Of a stretch of DNA of 48,284 bases, positions 34,500 to 43,879 are shown one piece after another. Position 1 is the stretch's first letter; each line of letters opens with the position of its first letter. The notes beneath the pieces were generated by a model that worked only from the letters and a program-made list of their open reading frames with translations, made no database searches and was not told the DNA's origin. The translations under genes and the position numbers were made by a program. The stretch is from Psychrobacter sp. (GTDB lineage: Bacteria; Pseudomonadota; Gammaproteobacteria; Pseudomonadales; Moraxellaceae): positions 1-48,284 of the forward strand of contig JARIDJ010000088.1 in the NCBI GenBank assembly GCA_029267175.1. The letters are read 5' to 3'.

Positions 34500-35483
34500 T
34501 CAAGATGAAGCGATCTTATACTCGGGCTTGATAATACCTTGTAGCTGGCTAAAAGGAACGACTAAGTCCACTGCATAAGGCTTATTATTGAGCAATTCTC
34601 CCGACTGATACACTAAGTGCAGCCCTTGCTGATCTATATACCACTGTTTAGCTAGAGGCAATGGCCAAGCTTCTAGATACTGCTGCTCAACGCCTTGCTT
34701 ACTAAGCCAAATCTTTTTTGGCGCTTGAAAAGTGTTAAGTAGTTTATCGATATCTGCATCTGTCAATAAAATATCTTCTAAGCTGAGCTGTAGCTTTTTT
34801 TGCATATCTAGCATGATGTAGTTAAGCTGCCACTGCTGGTGAGTAGCGCCGCGCTGCTGCGTGGATTCTACTAATAAATAGCCAGTAATTAGCTCGTTGC
34901 TATTTTCATGCTCATTAATCGTCAAGTCCGTATTAACGCGCTGATAAATAGGCTGTGAGCTGACTCCTTCGCTACTAAATTCGATTTGTTTTAGTACTGA
35001 GGCAACGCTATCTTTGGCAACTTGCTGTTGACTGGCAAAGGGCGTATCTGGCGACAATACTCGCGCTATAGTCTGCCACATGATACCGCTTAGCCAAGGC
35101 TGCGAAGGGTTAAACCCTAAAATGTTTAACTCCAAATACTGACAAGTCGCCTGCTGTGAGTCACACTTTGGCTGGCGTGCGATAATTTGTTGTTTACTAA
35201 TCTCAATAGACGGTGCTTGCTGACTGGCTACGCTACTATCAGCAGCAGCTACAGGTTCCGAGAGTGGCGAGACCTCTGAGGGTTCAGGGGTTTCTATCTT
35301 GATATCAGCGCCAATCTCATTAGCCGCCTCTGCTTCAGCCTGCTGCTCAAACATAGACTCAGGCTGCGGCGCACAGCCTAATAAAAAGCTACTACTCACT
35401 GTCATCGTTAAAGCAACAAGTAAGTATCTGTTGCTCATAGACAACGAGTTTAGGAAGTTTAACGGATGTTTATGGCGCTTCAT
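34500..35483 (-). CDS. Lipoprotein with C-terminal DUF3298/RsiV-like domain
   Basis: 327 residues. The signal peptide ends with lipobox FLLGC (Cys37 from the first ATG); an internal ATG 15 codons in also gives a good signal peptide. A Glu/Ala/Ser-rich linker follows to about residue 100. The C-terminal part (about 110-325) has the DUF3298 pattern: SEGVSSQPIYQRVNT, then LQLSLEDILL and LLNNKPYAVDLVVPFSQLQGII. DUF3298 occurs in RsiV-type and other envelope proteins, with unknown role in most. Only the lipoprotein nature and the family-like C-terminus are supported. Confidence 0.75.
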   Translation of the reverse strand: MKRHKHPLNFLNSLSMSNRYLLVALTMTVSSSFLLGCAPQPESMFEQQAEAEAANEIGADIKIETPEPSEVSPLSEPVAAADSSVASQQAPSIEISKQQIIARQPKCDSQQATCQYLELNILGFNPSQPWLSGIMWQTIARVLSPDTPFASQQQVAKDSVASVLKQIEFSSEGVSSQPIYQRVNTDLTINEHENSNELITGYLLVESTQQRGATHQQWQLNYIMLDMQKKLQLSLEDILLTDADIDKLLNTFQAPKKIWLSKQGVEQQYLEAWPLPLAKQWYIDQQGLHLVYQSGELLNNKPYAVDLVVPFSQLQGIIKPEYKIASS

Positions 35484-35590
35484 GGTATCGACTACGATAA
35501 AAGACTAACCAAAATAATAGCATAATGCCCGTTTATATTACGTAGCGTTAATTTTGGCTATTAGTAATAAAGGTAAAGACTTAGCCACTG

Positions 35591-35620
35591 TTTTTAGCTA
35601 TTTTTAGCTGTTTTTAGCTA
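35591..35620. repeat. 10-bp tandem repeat, three copies
   Basis: TTTTTAGCTR repeated exactly three times (35591-35600, 35601-35610, 35611-35620) in non-coding DNA downstream of the small ORF and upstream of the lipoprotein gene. Confidence 0.8.
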
Positions 35621-35656
35621 TTACTAGTCTCAATCAGTCTGTTAAGCAGACAGCCG

Positions 35657-35827
35657 CTATTGGCTATCCTTTGCTGTGCACTCTTTAGTTGACGGCTGAC
35701 TTTTACCTTTACTGATCGGCGGCAAATTATCTTGAGCAACAGGGAGGGTCTGGCGGCTACTACGTCTAGGTATCAATAGCAAAGCTGCCCCTACTAAGCT
35801 TAAGGTGAACCATTTTTTCTTAGTCAT
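35657..35827 (-). CDS. Small hypothetical membrane or secreted peptide, 56 residues
   Basis: ATG at 35827, with a weak GAGAG ribosome site. The N-terminus MTKKKWFTLSLVGAALLLIP is a basic head plus a hydrophobic span. A hydrophilic tail with one Cys (STKECTAKDSQ) follows. It lies 83 bp downstream of gspD on the same strand. A signal-anchor or short envelope peptide is plausible. I recognise no family, and a chance ORF cannot be excluded. Confidence 0.45.
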   Translation of the reverse strand: MTKKKWFTLSLVGAALLLIPRRSSRQTLPVAQDNLPPISKGKSQPSTKECTAKDSQ

Positions 35828-35909
35828 ACTCTCTCTTTATGATACTTCTTAAGATTACGGTTAGCGGTTACGCTTTTGACCGTTGTTCTTTGTCTCTACC
35901 CATTAATAA

Positions 35910-38183
35910 TTACTGATTTAATGGATAAGTAGTAATGCCAGCATTTGGGCTATCTACTCGAGTAAAGCCCTGCGGCGTAGTGGTTTGTGGTAATTGGTTA
36001 CGCTTAGGAATCAGAGGATTAAGCGGCATTAATTCATAGTCTTTATTGACCTCGCCATTCCAGCCTTCGGTACCGCTAAGAGGTAGCTGCTTGATAGTGC
36101 CGTTTTTGTCGATGACCAGTTGTAGCACGCGCATCTGATTAAATTTGCGCTCAGTGACTGAAGCTACCGCGCCGCCATCTCGCAAGATAGTCGGCTGCAA
36201 AAAGATAATTAGATTACTCTTTTGCGTACTGTCATTATCTGAGCGAAACAAACGACCGATAACAGGAACGTTACCTAACCCCGGCACCTTTTGTTGACGC
36301 GTAGTCGAGTTATCACGCATCAGGCCACCTAGTGCTATGGTTTGCTGATCATCTGCCAAGATAGTGGTATTAATCAGGCTTTTATTAGTCACGATACCCG
36401 TTGAGTTACCAAAACTACCTGGCACTACTGAGGAGACTTCTTGCGAGACCTCTAAGCGCACCGTACCGTTTTCACCGATATGCGGTATGACGTTGAGATT
36501 GATACCAATATCTTGGCGCTCGATAGTCTGGAAGGGGTTGTTTGAATTATTGCCGCTAGTAGTAAAAGAGCCGGTAACAAAAGGCACGTTTTGACCCACC
36601 AAAATACTGGCTTTTTCATTATCCAAAGTCAAAATAGAGGGCATAGATAAAAGGTTTGCACTGGTTGAGGAGTCAAGCGCTTGCAAGATTGCGCCATAAA
36701 ACTCAGTATTGCCATTGCTATCTTTACGACTATCGCCGATTCCTATTAAGGCGCCAACAATTGAGTTGGCAGCCGCGCTAATCCCTGCCGCTCCTGCTGC
36801 GCCGCCGCCTGCTAATGCCGCTGCCGCAAGAGCAGTGGCACTCGCACCAACGTTAGTAAAGTTAACGACCCCTAAACCGCTATTAGCATTACCAAGCGCC
36901 CACTGTACCCCTAACTGCGTAGCATCATCGCCTGATACTTCAACGATAGCCGCTTGAATAAGCACCTGCGCGCGGCGGTTATCTAACTGATTGACCGCCT
37001 CTTCAATCTCAAACATCAGCTCGGGTGCGGCATTAACGATAACTGCATTTTGCGTCTCATCAGCGATAATGCTAAAAGGTTTGCCGGTAGTGCTAACACC
37101 AGCGCTGCCAGTACTATTATTGGTAGTAGCGCTGGTAAGGTTGGTACTCGTAGCGTTATTATTGTTACCTAGCAATTCATTAGCAGCCCCATTGAGGGTA
37201 GCGCCAGTGGTACTGGCATCTGTCAATGAAGCGGATTCTAAGGTAGATCTTGCCCCTGAGCTATTGATAGATTGATTGGCCAATAAACCACGCAGCATAT
37301 CAGCGATGTGACTAGCGCTGGCATATTTTAGCCGAAATACTCGTAAGCCGCTAAGCCGACGTGATGGCGTGGTATCTAGCTGATTGACCATCTCTTGTAC
37401 TTTGGCAATCATCTCAGGACTACCCTTTACTAGCAGTCTATCGCTTGCGCTATCGGCAATAACTTTGAGCTGATCTCCTCCGGCTGCTTGGCCTCCGCCC
37501 GTACTCACCAAAGCGCTGATCAGATCCATCATACGCTCAGAGTCGACGTGACGTAGCGGAATCACTCGCAAAGTATCATTGATGTTGCTATCCAAATCGC
37601 GAATAAGCGCGGTTAGCTGATTAAGGCTATCAGCGCGATCCGATAAGACTAGCGCATTGACGCCCGGAACGGCAGCAGCATGGGCCGACTGCGGCATCAA
37701 AGGGCGAATAACGCCCAATATCTCAGCGGCCTGAGTATTAGTCAAATAAATGACTCGCGTAGCCAGCGACTCACCGACGCTATCACCGCGCAGATCTACC
37801 GCAACGCCAGACTGCTTAGCGACATTGTCAGGAACTAGTTTGATAGTGTTGCCAGAATCAATAGCAGCTATGCCATTGACCTGCATTACGCTCAAAAACA
37901 GCTGGTAGATCTCATCACGGGATAAGGCGCGGTTAGATATCACAGTGACATTGCCATTGATACGCGGATCAAGAACAAAGTTTTGGTCAGTAATCGTCGC
38001 CACTTCATTAATAAAAGCTTTTATGTCCGCATCTTGCAAATTAACTTTCCAGCTCTCAGCACTGGCAAAACCGCAGAAGGCTGCCCATAAAGGCAGCGCT
38101 AAATACAGCGGTCGACACAGACGCAATAAACGCTGTAAACCTAGGCGTAAAGGCGTCATTGAAAATTTATCCAAACTTACCAT
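35910..38183 (-). CDS. gspD: Type II secretion system secretin GspD
   Basis: About 757 residues, an outer-membrane multimeric secretin. The signal peptide ends near CGFASAESW. N0-N3 domains follow (NLQDADIKAFINEVATITDQ; repeated KHxH-type motifs such as VIPLRHVDSERMMDLISAL). The secretin core has VPFVTGSF, NVIPHIGENGTVRLEVSQEVSSV, TIALGGLMRDN and VPGLGNVPVIGRLF. A Ser/Thr/Asn-rich linker (about 315-365) and an Ala/Gly-rich insert (about 450-480) interrupt it. The ATG at 38183 is chosen; a GTG at 38198 and an ATG at 38159 are alternatives. Third gene after gspN and gspC. Confidence 0.95.
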   Translation of the reverse strand: MVSLDKFSMTPLRLGLQRLLRLCRPLYLALPLWAAFCGFASAESWKVNLQDADIKAFINEVATITDQNFVLDPRINGNVTVISNRALSRDEIYQLFLSVMQVNGIAAIDSGNTIKLVPDNVAKQSGVAVDLRGDSVGESLATRVIYLTNTQAAEILGVIRPLMPQSAHAAAVPGVNALVLSDRADSLNQLTALIRDLDSNINDTLRVIPLRHVDSERMMDLISALVSTGGGQAAGGDQLKVIADSASDRLLVKGSPEMIAKVQEMVNQLDTTPSRRLSGLRVFRLKYASASHIADMLRGLLANQSINSSGARSTLESASLTDASTTGATLNGAANELLGNNNNATSTNLTSATTNNSTGSAGVSTTGKPFSIIADETQNAVIVNAAPELMFEIEEAVNQLDNRRAQVLIQAAIVEVSGDDATQLGVQWALGNANSGLGVVNFTNVGASATALAAAALAGGGAAGAAGISAAANSIVGALIGIGDSRKDSNGNTEFYGAILQALDSSTSANLLSMPSILTLDNEKASILVGQNVPFVTGSFTTSGNNSNNPFQTIERQDIGINLNVIPHIGENGTVRLEVSQEVSSVVPGSFGNSTGIVTNKSLINTTILADDQQTIALGGLMRDNSTTRQQKVPGLGNVPVIGRLFRSDNDSTQKSNLIIFLQPTILRDGGAVASVTERKFNQMRVLQLVIDKNGTIKQLPLSGTEGWNGEVNKDYELMPLNPLIPKRNQLPQTTTPQGFTRVDSPNAGITTYPLNQ

Positions 38184-38253
38184 GCTGATAGTACCCACTG
38201 TGATGTCACAAAAAATAAAGCTTATTACAAATAAAATGTATTGGCAGTGAAAC

Positions 38254-39171
38254 CTAGAACTGCTGACGAATAGTGATCACTTGATCACCACGTTGCACCT
38301 CGATTTGAGCCTCACCTGATTGCTGAGCTTGTTGTAATACATTGGCGTCTTGGGCAGGACTATTTCCTACAGTTTGACCATTGACTGTCAGCACCTTATC
38401 GCCCGCCTCTAGCCCTAAGCGATTACGTAGTGCTGTTGGCATAGCCGCTGTCACTTGATAGCCCTCGCCTGAGGCCATGACCCCCATTCGGCTCAAATAG
38501 CTGGCTGGGTTTTCTTTTAGCGCTGTTACCGCCTCATCAATAGCGGAGCCTGTATCAGCAGGTTGGCTTGCCCCCACCTCATTATTATCATTAGTCATCG
38601 CCGCACTTTCAGGTAAAGCTAGGCCGTTATTAGTAGCTGACAGCGGATTATTATTAGGCAAGCGCTGATTGGCAATAGCATTAGTATCAAGCCCTCTTTG
38701 ATCCAGAGGTAGCAGCTCTGGCAAACTGATAACCGTTTGCTGATCTGCAGCGTCAGCAATAATCACTGCATTCCAGTCAACCGCGATGAGGGTAAAGCCT
38801 GTCTCTTGTAAGCTATCGCCAATACGATAGTTTTTGACTTCGCCATTGACGTCAAGCATAGCGGATGACAAACTCTCTGGTATGGCAATCAGCACCCCTT
38901 TTAACAGCACATTTGGCGGCGGCTGCGGCGCGACTGTAGCGGCTTCAGACTCAGCAAAAATAGCAAACATATTGCGGTTATCAGCTGAGAGATTGGTATT
39001 GTTTTGAATGGCTTGTAGCGGTAACGCTGGCGCTATAGGCGGCGCGAGTACTAGCCACAATATCCTTGCTGCCACCCAGCATAACCAGATAATAGCCAAT
39101 AATAATAACCATGCTGAAAAGCGATTGAGAGTGTCGATCAGCGGCTTTATTCGGGCGCTCATACTCATCAT
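38254..39171 (-). CDS. gspC: Type II secretion system protein GspC
   Basis: 305 residues, bitopic inner-membrane protein linking the inner-membrane platform to the secretin. One N-terminal membrane helix (LLLAIIWLCWVAARILWLVL, about 18-38) is followed by the HR domain (NVLLKGVLIAIPESLSSAML, KNYRIGDSLQETGFTLIAVD). A linker leads to a C-terminal PDZ-like domain (about 215-305; YQVTAAMPTALRNRLGLEAG, DKVLTVNGQTVG). The start overlaps the gspN stop by 4 bp, implying coupling. GspN-GspC-GspD is the usual order in Acinetobacter and relatives. Confidence 0.92.
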   Translation of the reverse strand: MMSMSARIKPLIDTLNRFSAWLLLLAIIWLCWVAARILWLVLAPPIAPALPLQAIQNNTNLSADNRNMFAIFAESEAATVAPQPPPNVLLKGVLIAIPESLSSAMLDVNGEVKNYRIGDSLQETGFTLIAVDWNAVIIADAADQQTVISLPELLPLDQRGLDTNAIANQRLPNNNPLSATNNGLALPESAAMTNDNNEVGASQPADTGSAIDEAVTALKENPASYLSRMGVMASGEGYQVTAAMPTALRNRLGLEAGDKVLTVNGQTVGNSPAQDANVLQQAQQSGEAQIEVQRGDQVITIRQQF

Positions 39172-39974
39172 TCATTCGCTCCTAAGCCGTTCAATAGCGG
39201 CTGGCGAACACTGATCACTGGCGTATCTTGCGGAGCTTGCCCTTTATACTCTGCCATATTCTCAAGCAGACGCTGCGTCAGACTGACATCTAGCATATTA
39301 TCACCGTCTAGATATAAGTCGCCTAAACGCTTGTCTTGATTGTTTAACAAATTTACATGCAGCAACTGCTTATTGTTTTTTTGCTCGCTACTGAGCTGGG
39401 CGCGCATTGATGGCATAGTGATATAAAGTACTTTTCCAGCATTAGGATAACCCACCTCGCCGCCCACCCAAGTCAGTTGCCCATCCGCTTGACTAAAACC
39501 TGCCGGCTTATCGCCTGTTGCTGCTTTGCGTTGTAGAGAGACGCTATTGAGCTGAATAGGTGTATTGGGTAATTGCCAATTGACTAAGCTGGCCAAAGTT
39601 TCAGCAGCAATCTTACCGCTCATATCATCAACTTGCCAACCGCTAGGGCGCATAGCGAGCTGTCCATTAAGTCGGCTTTGCCCGGTGCTAATATCGACAT
39701 CGGCCGCTAGTTTTCCCAAAAATAATTGCCACGGCTGCCACGACCAACTAGCAGCGCCGCTTAGCGCTGTACTTGTTTGCGGCAATTGCCAAATCAGTGA
39801 GCCTTGCCAAATATTACCTGAGACTTGCTGGACATAAGGGGACTGCGGCGCATATTTCTCGATTATCCATGCCGCTGGCATTTGTAATAATGCAAATAGT
39901 GCAAAGATTATCACTCCTACTAACCACCAGAGCTTGCGCGGACGCTTATGGGAAGAGGCTGACAGTTTTGGCAC
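39168..39974 (-). CDS. gspN: Type II secretion system protein GspN
   Basis: 268 residues starting at GTG 39974. One N-terminal membrane helix (LWWLVGVIIFALFALLQMPA, about 15-34) precedes a periplasmic domain with VSGNIWQGSLIW and W-rich segments typical of GspN. GspN is an accessory component of unclear role, present in some type II systems. First gene of the gspN-gspC-gspD operon, downstream of an H-NS-family gene and its terminator. The start has no strong ribosome site. Confidence 0.85.
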   Translation of the reverse strand: MPKLSASSHKRPRKLWWLVGVIIFALFALLQMPAAWIIEKYAPQSPYVQQVSGNIWQGSLIWQLPQTSTALSGAASWSWQPWQLFLGKLAADVDISTGQSRLNGQLAMRPSGWQVDDMSGKIAAETLASLVNWQLPNTPIQLNSVSLQRKAATGDKPAGFSQADGQLTWVGGEVGYPNAGKVLYITMPSMRAQLSSEQKNNKQLLHVNLLNNQDKRLGDLYLDGDNMLDVSLTQRLLENMAEYKGQAPQDTPVISVRQPLLNGLGANE

Positions 39975-40042
39975 AAGTAGAAGACTCTTTTGGCTAGGTT
40001 AAAGGCTTATTATCATAGCAAATAAACGGCTTTAGGTGACAT

Positions 40043-40081
40043 AAAAAAGCCAGTATCTTTAAATAAAAATACTGGCTTTTT
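40043..40081 (-). terminator. Terminator downstream of the H-NS-family gene
   Basis: On the minus strand a 13-bp stem ending CCAGTAT / ATACTGG with an AT-rich loop is followed by a T-run. T-tracts occur on both strands. It separates the H-NS-family gene from gspN. Confidence 0.85.
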
Positions 40082-40123
40082 CATCATTTTCACTATTAAA
40101 AATAGCTAGAGCTTTAGTATTTA

Positions 40124-40447
40124 TTAGATAGCAAAGTCATTGAGATGGCGCCCTGCCGATAATGCTTCTACTAACCAAGTTGGCTTGCGTCCACGGCCTG
40201 TCCATGTCTCTTCATGATTTTCGGTATTGCGATATTTAATGCTACGTTTTTTCTCAAGCTTCTCGCCTGCTTTTAAAATCTCATCAATGCTACTGTTGCT
40301 CTCTTCAGCAATTTTTTCAAACTGCACATAAGCATCATAAAGACGCTGATGCTGTTTTTGGGCGATAAGCTGTTGAGCGTTTTCGGTAATAGCACGTAAC
40401 TGATGGACATCTAGCGCTTCTAAATTAATAGTATCGTTGTTACTCAT
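40124..40447 (-). CDS. H-NS histone family nucleoid protein
   Basis: 107 residues. An N-terminal helical oligomerisation region (about 5-60; QLRAITENAQQLIAQKQHQR) leads to the C-terminal AT-hook-like DNA-binding motif TWTGRGRKPTWLVEAL (about 81-96). The Trp-Thr-Gly-Arg-Gly-Arg-x-Pro signature is that of H-NS/BpH3/MvaT-like proteins. It should bind AT-rich DNA and silence or organise genes. An AT-rich upstream region of about 390 bp could allow autoregulation. Monocistronic, with its own terminator. Confidence 0.9.
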   Translation of the reverse strand: MSNNDTINLEALDVHQLRAITENAQQLIAQKQHQRLYDAYVQFEKIAEESNSSIDEILKAGEKLEKKRSIKYRNTENHEETWTGRGRKPTWLVEALSAGRHLNDFAI

Positions 40448-40839
40448 AATAGCCTCGGTATAAAAGTGTCAATTATAGGGAATAGATTCTGATAATCTAA
40501 CAATAGCCTGTTGTATAAAACACAAACTACTGGCTAATTATAGATTAAAAATACAAAACATTAATTCAATCTAAATACAGACTGTATTAGGTATAAGCAT
40601 TATATTGAATCATAATCGCAATAATAACATAGTTATAATTCATTGGAGTTATAATTACCTTTTATAATAGCAATACTAACTATTAATTATTTATTTTAGG
40701 ATATATCTTTATTGTATTAACGACATTACCGTTATTTAACCTTATTGTCCTCTCCTCTATAAGTCAGGCATTACCCTACTCTTCAAAATTAAAACCACTT
40801 TTTTATTAAGGATATTAAAAAACTTTAACTATAAAATAA
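40448..40839. promoter_or_regulatory. AT-rich non-coding region upstream of the H-NS-family gene
   Basis: About 390 bp of unusually AT-rich DNA between the ssb terminator and the H-NS gene. No ORF or RNA recognised. It must contain the H-NS gene promoter; A/T runs suggest curvature and possible self-repression (inference). Confidence 0.5.
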
Positions 40840-40869
40840 AAAAGAGCCTATATTAATATAAGCTCTTTA
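40840..40869 (-). terminator. Rho-independent terminator of ssb
   Basis: Near-perfect hairpin with arms AAAGAGC (40840-40846) and GCTCTTT (40863-40869) and a paired TATA core; on the minus strand a T-run follows the stem. Confidence 0.88.
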
Positions 40870-40897
40870 TACTTTACACTATGGTCTCAGGTACACG

Positions 40898-41482
40898 TCA
40901 GAACGGAATATCATCATCGACAGGACCATCTGGCATGGCTGTTGACTTACTTGGCGTAGCTTGTGAGGGCGCATTAAACTGATTTTGTGGCGCTTGAGAC
41001 CCTTGGTTATTAAAGCCTCCTTGATTGTTATAACCGCCTTGATTACTCTGCGCTATACCTTGAGAGCCGTGATTGTTTTGGCCTTGATTAGCGTAGCCCT
41101 GATTGTTTTGGTTATTATTGTAGCTATTATCTTGATTTTGGCCGCCACTAGCACCGTCTAGCATCTGCATCTGGTCAGCACGGATTTCGGTAGCATAACG
41201 ATCGCTACCGTCAGGCGCTTGATACTTACGCGTGCGTAGACTCCCTTCAATATATACTTTGCTGCCTTTACGCAGATATTGAGCGGCGATTTCACCTAAG
41301 CGATTAAACAACGAGACGCGATGCCATTCGGTCGCTTCTCTTTTCTCGCCGCTTTGTTTATCTGTCCATTGCTCAGAGGTCGCCACTGAGATATTAGTAA
41401 CGCTACCGCCATTACTAAATTGTCGGGCTTCAGGATCGGCACCGAGGTTTCCGATAATGATGACTTTATTAACTCCGCGCAT
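40898..41482 (-). CDS. ssb: Single-stranded DNA-binding protein
   Basis: 194 residues. The OB fold (about 1-110) starts [20 protein letters not shown] and includes [21 protein letters not shown] and [13 protein letters not shown]. The linker (about 115-180) is rich in Asn, Gln and Gly, and the C-terminal tip DDDIPF is the conserved partner-binding peptide. It coats ssDNA in replication, repair and recombination. AGAGGA precedes the ATG. In many gamma-proteobacteria ssb and uvrA are divergent; here an MFS gene lies between, as in Acinetobacter relatives. Confidence 0.97.
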   Translation of the reverse strand: MRGVNKVIIIGNLGADPEARQFSNGGSVTNISVATSEQWTDKQSGEKREATEWHRVSLFNRLGEIAAQYLRKGSKVYIEGSLRTRKYQAPDGSDRYATEIRADQMQMLDGASGGQNQDNSYNNNQNNQGYANQGQNNHGSQGIAQSNQGGYNNQGGFNNQGSQAPQNQFNAPSQATPSKSTAMPDGPVDDDIPF

Positions 41483-41839
41483 AATATTATCCTCTTTGAT
41501 GAATGATTTTATGAATAAGCTCTAGCAGTAAACACTAAATGGCTTATTTTAATCTATTTTTTATAAGGTCAATAATCATTAACCTTAGTTTATAATCAAT
41601 AATATAGTTTTACTTTATAGGTTTTTTTATTAAATATCTACTAAAGCTTAATTAAATACGTCAGCTACTGTCGTAAAGGGTTTTAGCTTGGTGTTGAGTT
41701 ATAGCGGCCAGCCTTTAGTCATTGCTACGCGGCATACTCAGAGTCACACTGCCAAGCTCCATACCAAACTTGCTTATCACTGCTCGATTCAGCGTCATTT
41801 TTTATAAGCAGCAGCTTTGAATAACATCGAGAGATAAAG
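41483..41839. other. Gap between ssb and the MFS transporter gene
   Basis: The half nearest ssb is AT-rich and should hold the ssb promoter. The half nearest the MFS gene (about 41650-41830) has more balanced base composition. It contains a 27-codon minus-strand reading frame that looks coding-like but has no recognisable family; I do not call it a gene. Confidence 0.5.
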
Positions 41840-43204
41840 TTAAATATCAAGTGGACTTTGTGCCAACTGTGATAATTGTTGCCGGGATAGATCGGTTAAT
41901 TGAGTCTTGTCCAGCTTGAGATAAGCGACCTGCTCTTTGGCCATTACGACTAATTCATCAACGCCAGCAATCGCGGTTATTTGCTGCGACCAGTCCTGAA
42001 TATCGATGTCTTTAGGGATAGTGACCGTAGTGCTAGACAGATAAGGAGGATCGGCAATAGGAATAATCAGCAATAAAGCTAGCGCCATAATAGCCGCTAG
42101 GATACCCCAAGCTAATAGGTTGGATTGACTTAATAGTAAGCCGCCCATCGCGCCGCCAACAAAAGCGCCGAAGAATTGACTAGAGGAGTTCAGCCCCATC
42201 GCAGTCGCTTTATTAGCGACCGGTGCGCGCTTAGATATCCAAGAAGGAATAGTGGCTTCGAGTAAATTAAAGCCCATAAAATATAGCAGCAAGCCCAAGA
42301 TGATACCAACACCAACTTGACTACCCAAAGCCAATAACGCTAGCGCTGCTACCATCAATCCAATCGCTCCTAAAAACACTTGGCGCATCTTGCGTTTTTT
42401 TTCAGCGATAATAATAAAAGGTATGGCAACAGCAAAACCAATAAATAATAGTGGCAAATAGACCAGCCCTTGCTGACGAACCGATAGTCCCATCACCTCA
42501 CTAAGCTGATGGGGCAAGATTACAAATATAGCGGTCATAGTTAAATGCAGCGCAAAGATACCCACATGCAGTCGGTTTAAGTCGCCAATTTTGAGGACGG
42601 TAGCGAGCTGCTCACCGATAGATTTATTATCCAAATTATGTTTGAGCACGCGCATAGGTGACGGCACTACGGCTAACAACAACATTGCCAATATCGCAAA
42701 GCCTGCGGTCAACCAAAACAGTCCTGAGATCCCCAAAGAGCCAACTAATAATGGCCCAAAAGCAAAAGCTAGCATGATGGAGGTTGCAATAGTCAAACCC
42801 ATAGTCGCCATCGCTTTGGTGCGCATCTCTTCACGGGTGACATCAGCTAGCAGTGCCATTAGTACCGCAGAAACCGCGCCGCTTCCTGCTAGCGCCCGTC
42901 CGATAATGACTTGGTAAATATCAGTAGCATTGGCCGCAATGATGCCGCCTAGTGCAAACAATATCAGACCAAGCATAATAATCGGCTTACGCGGGAATTT
43001 ATCAGCCGCTAGGCTCATTGGAATCTGAAAGATAGCTTGGCCAAGACCATAAATACCAACGGCTAGACCAATCAAAAAAGGCGTGGCATGGGCATAATTA
43101 TCACCATAAACCGAAAAGACGGGCACAATCATAAACAGGCCAATCATTCGTAAGGCAAAAATACCACCTACCCCTAAGATTGCCCGTTTCTCTACGCTAT
43201 TCAT
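41840..43204 (-). CDS. yajR: MFS transporter, YajR-like, with C-terminal soluble domain
   Basis: 454 residues, the same length as E. coli YajR. Twelve membrane segments lie within about residues 1-385. The motif-A region is AADKFPRKPIIMLGLILF and the loop LLADVTREEMRTKAMATMG matches YajR. The last 70 residues form a soluble alpha/beta domain (IQDWSQQITAIAGVDELVVM) in the place of the YajR YAM domain. Proton-driven efflux is likely; the substrate is unknown. Divergent from uvrA with about 675 bp between. Confidence 0.85.
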   Translation of the reverse strand: MNSVEKRAILGVGGIFALRMIGLFMIVPVFSVYGDNYAHATPFLIGLAVGIYGLGQAIFQIPMSLAADKFPRKPIIMLGLILFALGGIIAANATDIYQVIIGRALAGSGAVSAVLMALLADVTREEMRTKAMATMGLTIATSIMLAFAFGPLLVGSLGISGLFWLTAGFAILAMLLLAVVPSPMRVLKHNLDNKSIGEQLATVLKIGDLNRLHVGIFALHLTMTAIFVILPHQLSEVMGLSVRQQGLVYLPLLFIGFAVAIPFIIIAEKKRKMRQVFLGAIGLMVAALALLALGSQVGVGIILGLLLYFMGFNLLEATIPSWISKRAPVANKATAMGLNSSSQFFGAFVGGAMGGLLLSQSNLLAWGILAAIMALALLLIIPIADPPYLSSTTVTIPKDIDIQDWSQQITAIAGVDELVVMAKEQVAYLKLDKTQLTDLSRQQLSQLAQSPLDI

Positions 43205-43879
43205 AATTGCCTCACTGGTTACCCTATAACGCCTGATAGCTATATTGCCTGGCAGTTAGCGCCACTTACTCTAAAATAAGTAGGCCGATTTTAAAGCAAG
43301 ACTGCTTTGATATCGTAGCGCATTATCAGCAGCGCCGTTAGCCTTAGCCATCAATCAAACCCCATAGTATAAAACATTCGCCGTTTTCTTGCCGAGACTT
43401 TTGTCTTCTAAGCTTAGGCGCACTCTACCTAGCTAAATTTGTTACTAAGTGCATCTAATACGCAACCTTACCTTGAATAATCGACTAATCATGACTATAA
43501 AGTAAGGCGTTGTCGACATTGTTTATTTATCCATTAGCGATAAATAGGACAAACCCATTTGTAGTTAATGTAATACCCACAATCGCACAATCGCATAATC
43601 CCTTTAGCGCTCTAGCATAAAATTTAAATCATCAGTAAATTTAAAAAACTTTTATTTATTTATAAAATACAACTTGATAGAAAATATTTTGAAAATCGAA
43701 ACTTATATACCTTCATTATGGTTACAGATTTATCTGCGATTTAATTTATTTTTTTAATAAACCTGCTTCATTATTATTTTTAATCTCCTTAGCTTTTAAC
43801 TTTACAATTGTTGGTTTAGGTTACTAGATATTATTATTTCAGTAATAGCCAGCTTTAAAAAATAGGAAACCTATCATCG
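43205..43879. other. Divergent intergenic region, MFS transporter / uvrA
   Basis: About 675 bp without a convincing gene. The part next to uvrA is strongly AT-rich. I saw no SOS-box-like CTGT-N8-ACAG dyad. Moraxellaceae generally lack classical LexA control, so its absence is expected. Confidence 0.45.

Noticed and set aside
36709..37275. Plus-strand open frames rich in Ala, Leu, Val and Pro opposite gspD
   Set aside because: They are antisense shadows of the gspD Ala/Gly- and Ser/Thr/Asn-rich segments, which avoid stops on the other strand.
41650..41820. 27-codon minus-strand reading frame beginning MTLNRAVISKFGMELG between ssb and the MFS gene
   Set aside because: Short, no clear ribosome site and no recognisable family. 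It could be the remnant of a lost gene but nothing in the sequence proves it.
43205..43879. SOS box for uvrA
   Set aside because: No CTGT-N8-ACAG dyad found by eye in the divergent region.
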